A DNA stretch of 64,000 bases, taken from NCBI GenBank assembly GCA_030272585.1, contig BSYQ01000009.1, positions 2,604,001 through 2,668,000 of the forward strand, read 5' to 3'. Both the position numbers and the translations under genes were made by a program. Of the stretch, positions 22,757 to 35,643 are shown one piece after another. This stretch comes from Bryopsis sp. KO-2023. Taxonomy: Eukaryota > Chlorophyta > Ulvophyceae > Bryopsidales > Bryopsidaceae. The notes beneath the pieces were generated by a model. That model ran no database searches. It was not told the origin of the DNA and saw nothing but the letters and a program-made list of their open reading frames with translations. The number at the start of each line of letters is the position of its first letter. The first letter of the stretch is position 1.

Positions 22757-23724
22757 CCTGAAAGTGGGTTGTACTGGGGGTTGGGGAAGAACAAGAGAAA
22801 TTTATCCAGGAAGCCATGTCAGGCACAGAGACGTGACGCTTGAAAGGACAGGGATTTGGCTTCTTTGCTTCTTCGGCTTCTTATAAGATTATTTATTATT
22901 GTTGATGTGAATGATCATCGGCCCAACAATTATTATTATTAATTTAATAATAATAATAATAATAGATTTAAAGTGTTCTGCACTTTTGAGTAGAACTGAC
23001 AGTTCCATATCTCTGATAGCTCCAACACTGACAGTCTGACCTGTCGATCTTTGGGCTCTCACATTCTAATTGCAATAAAAACGGGAAGATTACAAGTGTT
23101 CAGATTAAGTGAATTCTTCTCATAGGGTGGTGGGGAGATTCTGAACTCATTGGAATCAAACTGAATTCTAATGTTGAGGTTCCTTGCGTGAAGTTATTCT
23201 CCCAAACGCAACCAGTGAATGGAATCGGTATTTGTTCTCTTCAAAGGTGTTGGTTGCAGTGAACTGCAAAGGCCAGTAACACATCATGGTTGGCCTGGCT
23301 CAAACAAAGCCTGTATTCTTTGAAAGGAGCCACAGAATGCTTGTAGCCATCCGAGAATAGCTTCGCTCATTTGCAATGCTTGAAAAATGTCCTCACCTCG
23401 AGCCGCGGATCTGCATTGGTTCGTGTGGATGATGTCTTTCGAGATCTCAATTGAAAATTCCAAGATCCAGCCCATGATTAAAGACTGAAGGATCTGATCT
23501 GGTATATCTGATATGCTTTATGAAAAAAAAGCATCTGACACGACACCAACGCAAAGACATCGAGGCCGCATCCAACTCCTCAGTAATCGATAACACGAGC
23601 CACAGGCATACATTTCTCAACTTCACAAAAACCGGGCTGATCAGCCCCCTGCCCAAAGAAATATTGTTCCCTTCCAAAAAAAAACACACCCCAATAAAAT
23701 ACCGATCGCTTCCAAAAAGAAATG
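22757..23724. other. Intergenic, AT-rich, no gene seen
   Basis: Between the methyltransferase start and the RAP-gene stop. It contains a trinucleotide run of ATT/AAT type at about 22928-22966 that can fold back on itself. Short open frames near 23284-23475 and 23447-23728 show no domain. Confidence 0.5.
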
Positions 23725-26700
23725 TCATAACGGATAGTCCACCATCGCCCTCGCGCTGGCACTCTCTACATCATCCTCCCCATCGTCGAATTCATCATCC
23801 TCCAATTCGTCGACGAAAGCGCCAGGATCGGCCTCCTCGGTTTCCAATGTGAGGGTGGATGATCGGAGAGGCCTGGTGGTCAGATTGATGTCGTTCTGCA
23901 AAGCTCCGGCGTTGGTGAGTTTTCCTTGCAGATAAGTTTCCTTCTTACCAGCATCGCCTTGAACTTCTTGCCACTCCGTATAGAACAAGGGAACCACCCG
24001 ATATCCCCGATCCTGCAATGGGGGGGAAAAAAGACAAAGTGAGGAAAAAAAAAGTGAGAAGAGAATGATAATGCTTGGGTTGGTAGGGTGATGGAGGGAT
24101 GTGGTTGGCTAGAAAAAGCCAAATAATAAATCGATATATATATATCAACAAATATATAAATATCTTTTTTCCCCACAAGAAAGGCTGCTATTAATTGAAA
24201 AAAGGGTGTGATCAAAAGGTGCAGTACCTGGAGCAGCTTTTGCCTCAAGATAACTTTCCCAACTCGACGTCCGGTGTTTACTGTCAAATGCTGAGGTCCG
24301 TACAGCTCCAATGCCACCCCCTTGTATTGTCTGGCTGCTTGCGAGCCGGTGAGAGGGGGAACAAAAATATCCAGCACCATGCACCTAGGGGAATACAAAA
24401 AGAATAATAATAATTATTATTATTATTGAAAAAACGGACTGGTGGCTCAATTTGGAAGGAAAAAATATCGACCCCCCTTGAAAACACCTGGTTGAACAAA
24501 AATAGCATTTTCCCTAAACAAAATCACATCCATTTTTTTTTGCTTGAAATAGGTGACTGGTGTGCTTCTCGAACCAAATCTTAATTTTAATTTTCCATTT
24601 ATTGAAACTTAACCAGTTATGCAGTCAGAAAACCACCGATGGAAAAAAACAAAAATACAATAAATAAAATAAACAAATAAACCACAGATCTGGGGTACCT
24701 GTCTTCCGACACTCGTTTGTTCGTGTATTTCACTCCCATGCTGTGCAGCGAGGCCGTCACGTTTCGGTGAAACAGGGACGGCTCCTGCTCGGCGTTCCAT
24801 TTTATCACGGTTCGCCACGATGCCATGGCTTCGGCGATGTAATGGGATGGAAGCTGCTCCAAAGGAGAGGTCGTCCCATCGGCATTGGCAGCCAGCAAGC
24901 ACTGAGCAATCTGCACCAAAAACAAGAAAGGATTTGATCTCAAGAAAATACAGAAAAGGAAATGGATATCGGGGTAATTGTAGCAGAGCAGGGGAAATTG
25001 ATTTATCATGTTTTGGAGAGGACGGACAAAATTGATCCAGGAAGGATCATCTTGATCATTGTTGGGAGCTTCGAGACTTCTTCAGGGAAAAAATGAGGGC
25101 TTTCCGCCTCAATGCATTAAAAAAATATATATATATATACATATACATATATATATATATAAACAAAAACAAAAGACCAACCGATAGCAATCGATAATAC
25201 CAGAACCCAGTGACCACCGACCTGCTGTTTTTGCTCCTCCTGCATATCTTCCAAAATGTCGACTTGATTCACCCGAGCGGCCAGCCCTTCGACCAGCTCC
25301 GATTTGTGCCTTCCAAAAACTGCCAGACTCCAAAGGCACAGCATCAAGTGCCGAGCCTCTGCACCGCCAGGCTTGGATCTGTCCCTTTGGCCACCCTTCC
25401 ATCTGTCGAAAAGATATTCTATTCAAAAAAAGTGGCGGTGATAATAAATAATAATTATTATGATATCTTGCGGAAAACGACGCTCCATGGTGTAGTTAAA
25501 AATAAAAATGAAGAATCTTTTTACGAAATATCGCCCCCAAATAGATTTTCTAGCAGGGAAAAATCCCGATAACCTCAATCTTATCCAGGAGGCACCTAGC
25601 CAGACGTACCGAATTTCCCCTTGACTTCGATGGAGCAGCTCCAGGCCAGCAGAAATGACATTCGGAGGCGGCCGGTGCAACAAGCGGGCGCATGACCACA
25701 GAGTGTGAGTGAGGGATAACCATGTGGGGAATTTTTCCAGACCAGGTGACCCGATTCGAGCGGTCAGCCTGGCGACCAGGTCACCAGGATCGTGACTGAG
25801 AGTGGCACATGCCCACAGCACAGTTGCGATTCCCTGACAGATTGAATGCACACTCAAATCCAGGGTGCTTCAATTGAGGAAACCACATGTATGTCTATCT
25901 GACACATCGTCCGTAGCTGTGTGCAGTTTCTTTTCTTTTCTTTTTTTTGGGGGGGTAGGGTTATTCAATTGCAATTGTGCTCCCAGGTCGTTTCTGTTTC
26001 AAATTCTTGGGTTTCGGCTGAGGAAAAAAAGGGGGGGGGGGGAGCTCGAAGCATGTAGACAGTTGCTCTCCAAAATTTGGGCTGCTGGTTTCCCCCACCT
26101 TGACATTCAGATCCTCAATATTGTCTTCGATGCACACGACCAGCATGTCCAGAAGCTTCTCATCATACTTGCCGTTCTTGGCCAACGCCCAACTCAATGA
26201 CACCAACTGATAAGCTTTCAATTCTCGCATTTCCCCATCGGCCAATCGCTTCCGTGCGACCGCCAAAAAGAGCTCGGCCGGCCTCTCCGCTCGAGCGAAA
26301 GCCCAAATCACGGTGAACAGATCGGTTGCATTCATTTCCTCTGCTCTCTGGTAGGACAGCAGCGCCGCCTTTTTGAAAAACTCTTGCTCCCGGTAACCCA
26401 GATTGGAAAGACCCCACAACAAAGCTGGAAGACCAATCCCACAGCAAAAGAAATGATTAATTCCTTTCTTGTAAGAAAAAAGGAAAAAAAAACCATGCTC
26501 TTAAATTTCCTTTTTCAGTTTTAAGGAGAACATACTCTTGTTTTTCCTATTCAAATTTAAGGAGAAAAAAAAACTTCTATTTCTCCTTTTGAAATTTCAA
26601 GGGGAACAAAACTTCCAAAAACAGATTAAATTAAAAACACCCCCCCACACACACCTGAGAGGTCGAACGGCGAAAACTCCTCAAGTCTTTCGAAAGATCC

Positions 26701-29700
26701 ATCCCGAACTTCGTGCAACATGTCCTGCGAAAGAAATTGACACATGGAAAACCCCCTGACGATGGAGGCTAGAGCAGGGGTCGGCATTTTTCTGGCCGTT
26801 CTCGAAACTCGCCCCACGATGTCTTCCATCAACGGAGTGGGTTTGTAGCCGGCTCTCCCCAAGGACCACAGAAATTGACCGACTTGTTTTAAATCGATCA
26901 GGTGGGCGTTGGTCATGACTAAATGACATGCGTTGGTGACGACGGTCTTTGATGGGATGTAACCAAACCTGATTTTTTCAAAAAAAAACAAAACATAAGA
27001 GCAGAATAATACTCTTTTATAAATATCTGTATATATATATTTGTTCTGGTTTAATCCTCAAAGACATCTATATTTCTTTAATATTTTAGTTTTATTCACT
27101 TAAAAGCCAATTTATATATTTTTTGTCCTTCACGGTACTGCCAGCCCACGAAAAAAGAAGATTGACAAATAATCATATTCGGACTCCATATGTTCACTCC
27201 CTTAACGGCATCTTTATATAGCTTTGCTCATCTCGGCCTGTATCTTGATTTAAAAAATGGGGGGGGGGGGGAACGCAGGTCAGACAGGACTGCACCCACT
27301 TGTTCAAACTCCAGAGCAAGCTGGACACCCCGTTCCCGTCGAAATCTTTGACTCGTTTTTCCAAGTAGTCGCTGGCCAGCGACACGAACGTCGGATTCAG
27401 CACCGTCCCAAACCTGACCAGAGTGTAAGTGACCACCCCCAGCTCGAACGGTTTGAAATGCTTGATTTGGCTGCCAGAAACTTGCATCACTTTCTCCAAG
27501 AATTCCTCGGAAGGAACATAATCTACACAGCGAAAAAAACGAAAACGGAATTTTTCACCAAAAAAAAAAAATTGTCGCAGAATGTGGTTTTCCTCCTTTT
27601 TTTGGGGGGGGGGGATTTATTGGAATGAGAATAACCTAGAAGTTTGAGAGAGATGATTGCAGAAAGATAGGAGCCACCTCATAAACATTTCTCTGATCCC
27701 CCCCCCAAAAAATAAATCAAATAAAATAAAATCAAAAGAAATTATTTTAAAATAATAATTCAAATCTTTCTCACCAAAATTCCTGAAAGTGAACATCAGG
27801 TTGGACAGCGATTGAGGCGATGCGGTGTGTAGAATCGGAGGCGTCTTTTCGGTAATCCACATCAAAAGCTTTTCATGTCGAAAATTGAGCTTCCCGAACC
27901 CCCATCCGATGATCGAAATGCCAGGAAACTTGAGATGCATGGGGTCGTGAGTGACGATAAAATCCCCCACTCTTTGCAAAATGGCTGCATCGCCGTATTG
28001 CATTTTCGCACAGGCAAACGTGAATCGACAGACGTCGTGGGGGTGGAGCTCCTGCTCACACACACACAAAAAAAGAGGGTGGGTGGGAGGCAAAAAACAA
28101 CCAAACACGACAGAACCTTCTTTGATAATAAAATTTCAAGCAGCAAAACTCGTAAAAGCTAGTAACGAAGTGCGTGTGTGTGTGTGTTTCTACTTGAACC
28201 CCTGTTTGCATTCGGAATCGTATTTTTCGATTGTGAAAAAAGCATTCTCCACCCCACCAACCACCCAGCAGACAAAAACACACAATACGACAAAAAGAAC
28301 GAGTGCATGTGCCTTTTCTTTCTTTCTTTTTCTTTACAGGAAAAAGTCCTGCTTGAGACTTTCACACAAAGTCTTCCACTCACTTCCAAGTCTAGGATCA
28401 GTTTTCCGGCCAGCAAATCAAACTGATGCCTCTCCATCACATGACCGATCTTGGCAAACCCCCACAGAATCCAGGACACTTGCCCAGACGTCAGCTGATG
28501 CACCTTTTCTTCGGCAGAGTTCGCCAATGGCACCAGCAACTCTGCTTCGTAATATCCGGATTTCCCCATCCATCGGATTGTTCTAGTGAGCTCGATGGGT
28601 GTGAAGTCCATAGTGTATTTTTTCACCCCACTCAAAATCGTTGCAATGATCTCTTTATCTGAAGGAAAAAAACGCCAAAAAAAAACGGCAAAGGCTCAGG
28701 TATGATCGTCAAAAAAACAACAAAACGGCAGAGGTCGAGAAAGAAGGTCAAAAAACCATCGATTTGAACTACATCTAAAAGAAACATCAATATAACATTT
28801 CAAAAATAGGAAGGAAATAAACCTACACCCCCCCCAAACCCAAGGGTGGTGTTTTTTTATTTGATTTTTTCCGCCCTTTAGATCTTTTCATTACTTTTTC
28901 CAAATTCTTGATTTTTTTTCTACCTACCGATTTGTGTCGATCTCGAAAGGCAGGAAACCACTTCCAAAGAGTAAGAAATTTCCTGAGCCGGAGCGACAGG
29001 CAATTTTTCCAGAAGCAACTTTTGTGCGCTCGGAAGAAGGATATCAGAATCTCCACCCATCAAATTACATGCTTTCATCGCCAAAAGGATCGACGAAAGG
29101 TCCAATCGATACAAGTTCCTGATTTAAAAAAAAATAGGACAAAAAGATCCATTATTTCAGCAAATCGAACAAACACTTGAGGAAAAGTATATCACTTCTC
29201 CCCCCACCCCCCCTCTTTTCTTTTTAAGTACCCTGTTTAAAAAGGGTACTTCCCCTTTTCTCCTCTTTCCCCCATAACAAGAACAGTCTTGTTGATAAAA
29301 AATTAACACTTTCAATCGAAACAGGAAACCACATGCCCAAAACCCTGATTTCATTCCGAAAGAGTCACCCCTCACCCTTCAATAGCTTTCGACAGCCTAT
29401 CCGCGACATCCTTGTTCCTGTAGCCCACTTTCCGGAGGCCATCCAACATGAACACCAGAGACTGGGTGTCTGCGGTGGCCAACATCCTCTCTGAAACCAA
29501 ATCGTCGACCAGTCCTTTGAATCCTGACGGCGCTTTCTTCAATCGGCCGCAAGCGATGGTGATCCGCAAGCTTTCTGATGGCGTCAAAGGTTGGTCGATG
29601 TTTTTGATCCGTTCGAATGCTTTCTGTCAGGGAAAACACACACAAAGAGAGATAATGCGTATCTGAGCACGTTTTACCTCGTCATAATAAACAAGCAAAA

Positions 29701-32700
29701 TAGGTAAAATAATACTTACTCCGTCCGTGAATAACTGTCCACTTATGTTTGGGTTACAGTTCATGAGTGAGACGTCTAATTTGATGTGAAATTTTGTGGG
29801 CAGCATCTCTGATACACGTAGATGAAGCCCACAAAATTCTAGATTCGTTGGTGTACAGGCTGCGATGCAGTGACTCCGAAACCAGAAACGAAGCAAAACC
29901 CCCATTTTCACCTTCCTGTGAACGTTTTGACACGTCAAACGTTCATTGTTTGCCACAAACTTTTGTGAACACATTCTTTAGATGTTCTGTGGCGAGCTCA
30001 AAAAATTTCGTCGCAATTGAACCAGTGAGTAAAGCATGATGTCGTCGCTCATTAATCGTGACGACTATAAAACCGAGGGAAAGTCGACCTCTGAAACCGA
30101 AAATAGCAGCGCAATGCGCGAACTCCACCTCGACCTCGCAAACGTCGGAAACGGAACTCAAGATACCTTTTCGCGCCAGTTCGCTCGAAAATAGGAGCGG
30201 AAGTCACCAAGCTGCCTAGAAAATGGGACTTTGATACGAAATGCCAAGCCCATTACATGAGAGGCCAGGTGGAATTTTCAGAGCAAATTTTGGGGATACA
30301 CTATAAGAAGTGCATATTGTTGCTTGATAACAGTATCTTACAATTTTGGGCTAATTTGGTATGCAAAAAATAAAAGTCGTCGAAGTGAAAATGGGGGTTT
30401 TGCTTCGTTTCTGGTTTCGGAGTCACTGCATCGCAGCCTGTACACCAACGAATCTAGAATTTTGTGGGCTTCATCTACGTGTATCAGAGATGCTGCCCAC
30501 AAAATTTCACATCAAATTAGACGTCTCACTCATGAACTGTAACCCAAACATAAGTGGACAGTTATTCACGGACGGAGTAAGTATTAATAATAACAATAAA
30601 AAAACACTGAAGAGACAAACAGAAAAACCTGCAAATCTGTGGAGAAGCGCCCAATTTCATCAAGCAGTTCATTTTTCACCAGGAAATTTTCGAACAACGC
30701 CCCCACCCCCTTCAGACATATGACTTCCTACTTGAACCAATCCTCCCCTCCCTAATTTTGAAAAACCCCACAACGATTCTTACATTAAAAAAAAAAAAGA
30801 GAAAAAAAAACGATGCTAATCACTTACCCACCTCCGATAGACGGTGATCCAGGCCGATGTCGCCGAGAGACTGTAGATAGGAAACTGACACAGGGCTGCC
30901 AGCAGTGTGCACCACGGAGCAGGCTCTGTCAGACACGGCGATGACTAATGATTTGTTTTTGCGGGGACTGGTGACGAGAAGCCGGAGGGCACTGGCCAGA
31001 GTATTTGCACTCACACCATCGAATGTCAAGAGCTGGTCAAGAAAAAAAAAAAGCCAAAAAAAAATTAGAAACAAAGAAACAAGTTGTGAGTTTTTTTGAT
31101 GGAAAAAAACACTTTCAAAATAAAAATCAAAAGAAAAGAAAAAAAGCAGAATGTCTGGAAAAAGGATGGAAAAAAAGGTTTCGTCTGTTTTTGAAAAAAG
31201 AGTGACAAAAAGGATTGCCAAAAAGAACACCATTGATCGAATTCTGAAAATTCAAATTCTGACCTTTTTCACGACGACTTCGATAACTCTCGCTTTCCTG
31301 TGTTTCAATCCTGCGTAGGCGGTTATCCATTGATGCATTGTCGATTTGGAGGCGTCATCGATATTTTCGACCATATAACCCTCCAAAGCCTGAATGAAAA
31401 AAATAACATGAAAATTAACCCATCATTAATTCACAGGTTTTTTGAAACTATGAGGCGGAAATGGGGGTCTTTATTTTCGCCTGTGGCTTTTTTTTTCTTA
31501 AGGAGGCACTTTCATCAAGGTGCTACACACTTTCACAAGAGAGTTTCTGCCATGTTCAGTTTTTTTCTTGATGCAGTTGTAGATACCATTCCACGAAATT
31601 ATTCTTCTTTTTGCCTATTCTGTTCTTTGACACCCACCCACCCTTCCCCCCCCAAAAAAGAGAAAAATCCCATGAACCAAAAAAAAAAGAAACGACAAAA
31701 GAAAATCACTCTCTTACCTTCACCATGACATCAGCTTTTTCGTGTTTGCTTTGATAAACCCAGTGTAAGGTTCTGGCCAAGCATTTGCTTCTCATTTCGG
31801 GGGCCGCCTCCAGGCACCTCTCGAACACCACGTCCTCCAGTCTTTTGGGAGGGGAGGGTTGAATCCTAACCATCGCCCTCAACAAAGGGGAAAGAGCATC
31901 CACTTCTGCAAAGGGTGCCAGCTCCAAGGCCCGGTCCCAACACACCAAAGCCATCCCCACTCTAGGGAATGGCTGGATGTAAGACAGAGTGCAAAGGACG
32001 TCGAAAAACGACTTGGCTCGGAAATCCGGGAGGTCGCGGATGACCTGAATGGAGTGTTGAAGAAGGGGAAAAAAAAACAAAAACAAGAGGACAGTCAGTT
32101 AGAAATATGTATACATATGTATGAAAAACTTGTAAAACTTGTAAAACTTGTTATGGAGCCGTTTTTCACTTTTTCGTTCTTTTCGTTTTTTTTTTTTTTT
32201 GGGGGGGGGGGGAGAGAGAGGGGGCAAAAGAAAGAATGTAAGGGTGCGCTGTTTCACTTTTCCAATGGGTTGATCGATCGAGTAAAAAATACAGACTGAC
32301 GCTGCCATTGACCGGCAACACCAACCAAAAAGTAGAAGAAAAAGAAAAAGATTGCGTACAGCTAAGCTAGATTTTTTTTCAATTGCTCCGAACTTGACAA
32401 AGACTGGTGAACCTTTTCGTGAATTGTTCGGATTTGGACTGGATGAACGTAAGGTTGGAGCCTGGACAGAGCATAGCACAGCGGATCCAATGCTTTCGGG
32501 CTGGCATTTCTCAGCTCCGGCGTCATTTCTGAGAGTCTTTCCAGCGCCTTTCGCACTAAGCTCGTCAATTTTGGTTCGGTGAATCCCAACACGAAAATAA
32601 TTCCCCCTAAATCCTGACAAAACCAAAAATAGATTTGAATATTTAAAAGAAATTAGTAAGCAATTGAGCATCTAGCCTCAATCCGAGAACCGCACTTCTT

Positions 32701-34607
32701 CTCAAGAGATGGTTTCGACTTGAAAAAAAAACTACATAAAATTAAAAACATTAAGGGAAAAAAACACACAGTCCAAATAACTTTTTAAGAGATTTCAATC
32801 AAACTTTCAGCAGAATAGATTCTTTTCCCAAGACGCAAGAAGATGCCGATTCCTTTTCTCATGCCATTCACATCTATTTTTTCATTTGCCCTTTTTTTTG
32901 TATCAGTGTCTTTCAGGGTTTTTTTAAAATCTGTTTTCCAGTAAGTGAAAATGCTTCTTGGGAAATTTCAAAAAAAAAACTTCAGAAAAGTCACATACAA
33001 AAAAAAATCAGCACACAAAACAAACCTCGATCGACAATTCACTGGAATGTTTTGAAAAACTGGCTTCGACAGTTTTCCAACCGGGGTGCTGCAGGACTTC
33101 AGCGGTGTCAAGCGTGAGCCTCATTTGATGCATTTTTTGAAAAAATATTCTTAATTCATCTACGCTTAACGTTCCTGCATTCTAAGCAATACATTCAAAC
33201 CCCTGGGTAAGTTTTCAGCACTCCCTTCACCCTCCAGAAATTAAAATAATAACAATACAATACAATAGAAAGCAAACAAAAAATTACGTTGTGATTTAAT
33301 TGAAGAAAATTAAACCCAAAGAAATAGAAAATTGGAGGATCATGGATTTCCAAACATTGATGATATAATATTAGTCAGCTCAAATAAAAAAAAGTCCATC
33401 TGGATAGAAGAGCCGAAAAGAGCAAAAAAACTTCAATAATCCATCAAAAAATGTATAATTCTTTGAGTTTATTATTTTCAGTTTCACCTATCTTTTCATA
33501 TATTAATTTTCATTATTCTACTTATTTATTCAAACTATATCAAAACACTTCAACTTACTTCGTTTGCAAGCGCCACTGCTGCATCCAAACACCCTACAGC
33601 ATCCTTCGAAATTTTCAATTTTCTTCCCCGAAAAAAACCATCCTGGCTGCTCTCGCTGTCTTCAAATTCAAAATTCGATTCTGCTCCATCATATTCATCA
33701 TCCGATGGTGCATCTTCAACAGACATATCTATAACCCCCCCCCCCAAGAAAAAAACAAAAAAACACACAGACACAAACACAAAACAAGAAAATCAAAAAA
33801 AAATCAAAAATCAATATCCTTTTTTTCTTTTTCAATACGAAAACTATTTTTTAAATCGCAGATCAAGAAAGAAGAAATCACCAAAAAGAAAATATCAGTT
33901 ACTTTTTTTTTTGTGTGAAACAAAGTGTGGATGGATAGCATTCTCGATTTCTAAAGTTTGGAAAAACCTGGCCACCATGTTATGGTTTACCTGAAAACTG
34001 CACATCCCAAATCGAATTATTTTCGCTCTCAGTGCTTGATGATTCAATACCATTTTGAGGTGGGTTCTACAATAAAGAACACATAAAACTCAGTTTTTCC
34101 AACTGACAGCTTTGTTTTTGCCTAAAAATACAATTTTTCCGAAAATATACATTAACAGCAGGCAACAACACATTCATCATCTCTACTAGTTTTTTTTTTT
34201 TTTTTTAATAATAATTCTCTACTTATTTAAGATAAAAAATAAATAGAGGGGCCTACCTGAATCTACCACGAGACGATCAGGAGTTCTCTAAAAAAGAGGA
34301 AAAAAGAAAAGGTCCTTCTTTTTTCGAAAATCTATTTTTTGTGCTGCAGGAGAAGGGTACATCCTCATTTCATTTACATTTTTTTTAAATGAAAAATGGA
34401 ATAGGGTCGAGTTTCAATTCGAAAAAAAAAAATCTTCTGTTCAGGATATGCTGGGAGAATCACCTCAATTCCATCATTCGTTTTTTGACACGACACAGGT
34501 GCACATGCTTTTCTTTTCTTCAAAGAAGAGGGGACTCTGCCAACCACCACACAGCTAGCAGTCCTACAAATCATCAAAACACATTCCTGATGCTGGAGCT
34601 TTCCCAT
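23725..34607 (-). CDS. RAP-domain helical-repeat protein, 22 exons, about 1460 aa
   Basis: Exons (minus): 34607-34464, 34287-34267, 34066-33991, 33728-33559, 33181-33026, 32613-32413, 32044-31718, 31389-31264, 31032-30832, 29623-29376, 29118-28928, 28658-28384, 28051-27775, 27522-27300, 26968-26655, 26424-26099, 25916-25906, 25867-25610, 25402-25222, 24910-24699, 24384-24228, 24012-23725. All phases agree (4383 nt). The N-terminal 150 residues are Ser/Asp-rich and disordered. Residues about 200-1250 are helical repeats with recurring motifs of the type LLWGLSNLG, ILWGFAKIG and FLWSLGRAG, as in RAP/FASTK-like organelle RNA-binding proteins. The C-terminus (about 1313-1395) is a RAP domain: VALELYGPQHL followed by GYRVVPLFYTEW and YLQGKL. 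An acidic tail ends it. Family members act in organelle rRNA or mRNA processing. The 11-nt exon at 25916-25906 is required by phase but unproven. Confidence 0.85.
29711..30586. mobile_element. Foldback/MITE-like element with 200-bp inverted arms inside the RAP gene intron
   Basis: The left arm (29711-29911) and right arm (30385-30586) are inverted copies that appear identical over about 200 bp. Outer ends read TACTTACTCCGTCCGTG, similar to the CTCCCTCCGT ends of Stowaway-type elements of the Tc1/mariner group. The 470-bp centre has no transposase. A peptide frame of about 60 residues appears in each arm only because the arms are copies. The element fills most of the 1.2-kb intron between exons 30832 and 29623. 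Confidence 0.85.
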
Positions 34608-35643
34608 CCTACTTTTTGATATACATCAACATAATCATCAATTTATTTCATAATATTAAACAATAATAGTTCTGCCGATCATTAAAAATGGCCATGCTTT
34701 TTCCATCGGGTTGCCCAACTCAATTCGAATCTCGCTTCTATCTGTATTCCACTATTATTATTACTATTTTTTATTTTATTTTTTTTTTCTGGGGGGGGAT
34801 GGAACCTGTACGGTTTTGTTCTGCAAGGTTGCATAGTTTCATTCGTCCCCTTGATTGGAAAGTGGGGAGATTACATGTGCTTTAAACAAGCAGGATCAAA
34901 ACCACTCATATCACCTGGCAGACTTGTCCCGGAGTGCGATGGCGACGGGGGAGCTTTGAGCGTCGCTTCTAGAGGACGCAGCAAAGTGGGATATCGCACG
35001 GTTCTCCACAGACGCGAAAAGCGGAAAAGGCATCGTCTCGGCGACACCTCCTGCGAAAACGGGAGTCGGTCCAACAGCCCAAATCAAGAAACTCTCTAAC
35101 CCTGAATTCGCTGTGGTGTGCGACGCATCGTACGGTACCACATGATTACTGTTTGTTTGAAGGTGCTATTTTCGTCTGCACCTCGCTGCGAAATTGTCAA
35201 AAGAAAAACGGACTGAAAGGGCCCCTTGCCGAGAAGGAACCTTGAACCTCGACCCCCATCGGCACGAGAACACTCGCAAGGAAAGGCACCTATTCGTGCA
35301 GGTGGGATTGAGACTCGGCGATCTGTCAGGACGAAACACAAGGTCGACAGCGTTTTCCGAGTTTTTGGGTGCGAACGAAAAGTTGTGCGTTACACGAAAG
35401 GAATATTCCCGTAGATCCCCTTCGCTGGTCCACTCGTTTTGGCGTGGTTTCGTGTTGATTTCGCGAGCATAGACTCCAGCACGAGCTGGTGCAGACGTGT
35501 GGGCGTTCGTGGAAAGCTCATATACTTCGTGTTTCCGTTTTGTTGCTCCGTTCTCAGTCTGACTTTCCTTGCACGTCCTTCTGTATTGCTCGTAGAAGAA
35601 GAAAAGAAGAGGAAGAAAAAACAAAGAAAGAAACGCGAAGACC
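34608..35643. other. Divergent intergenic region, no gene resolved
   Basis: This separates the RAP gene start (minus, 34607) from a secreted-protein gene (plus, 35644) and must hold both promoters. The part from 34900 to 35640 is GC-richer. It is open in overlapping frames (minus 35780-35166, 204 codons; minus 35074-34871). These give no recognisable domain and overlap the start of the plus-strand gene, so I do not call them. Confidence 0.45.

Noticed and set aside
29627..30723. A protein of about 60 residues encoded twice (minus 29974-29627 and plus 30361-30723)
   Set aside because: The two frames are the inverted arms of the foldback element, so their similarity is not evidence of coding.
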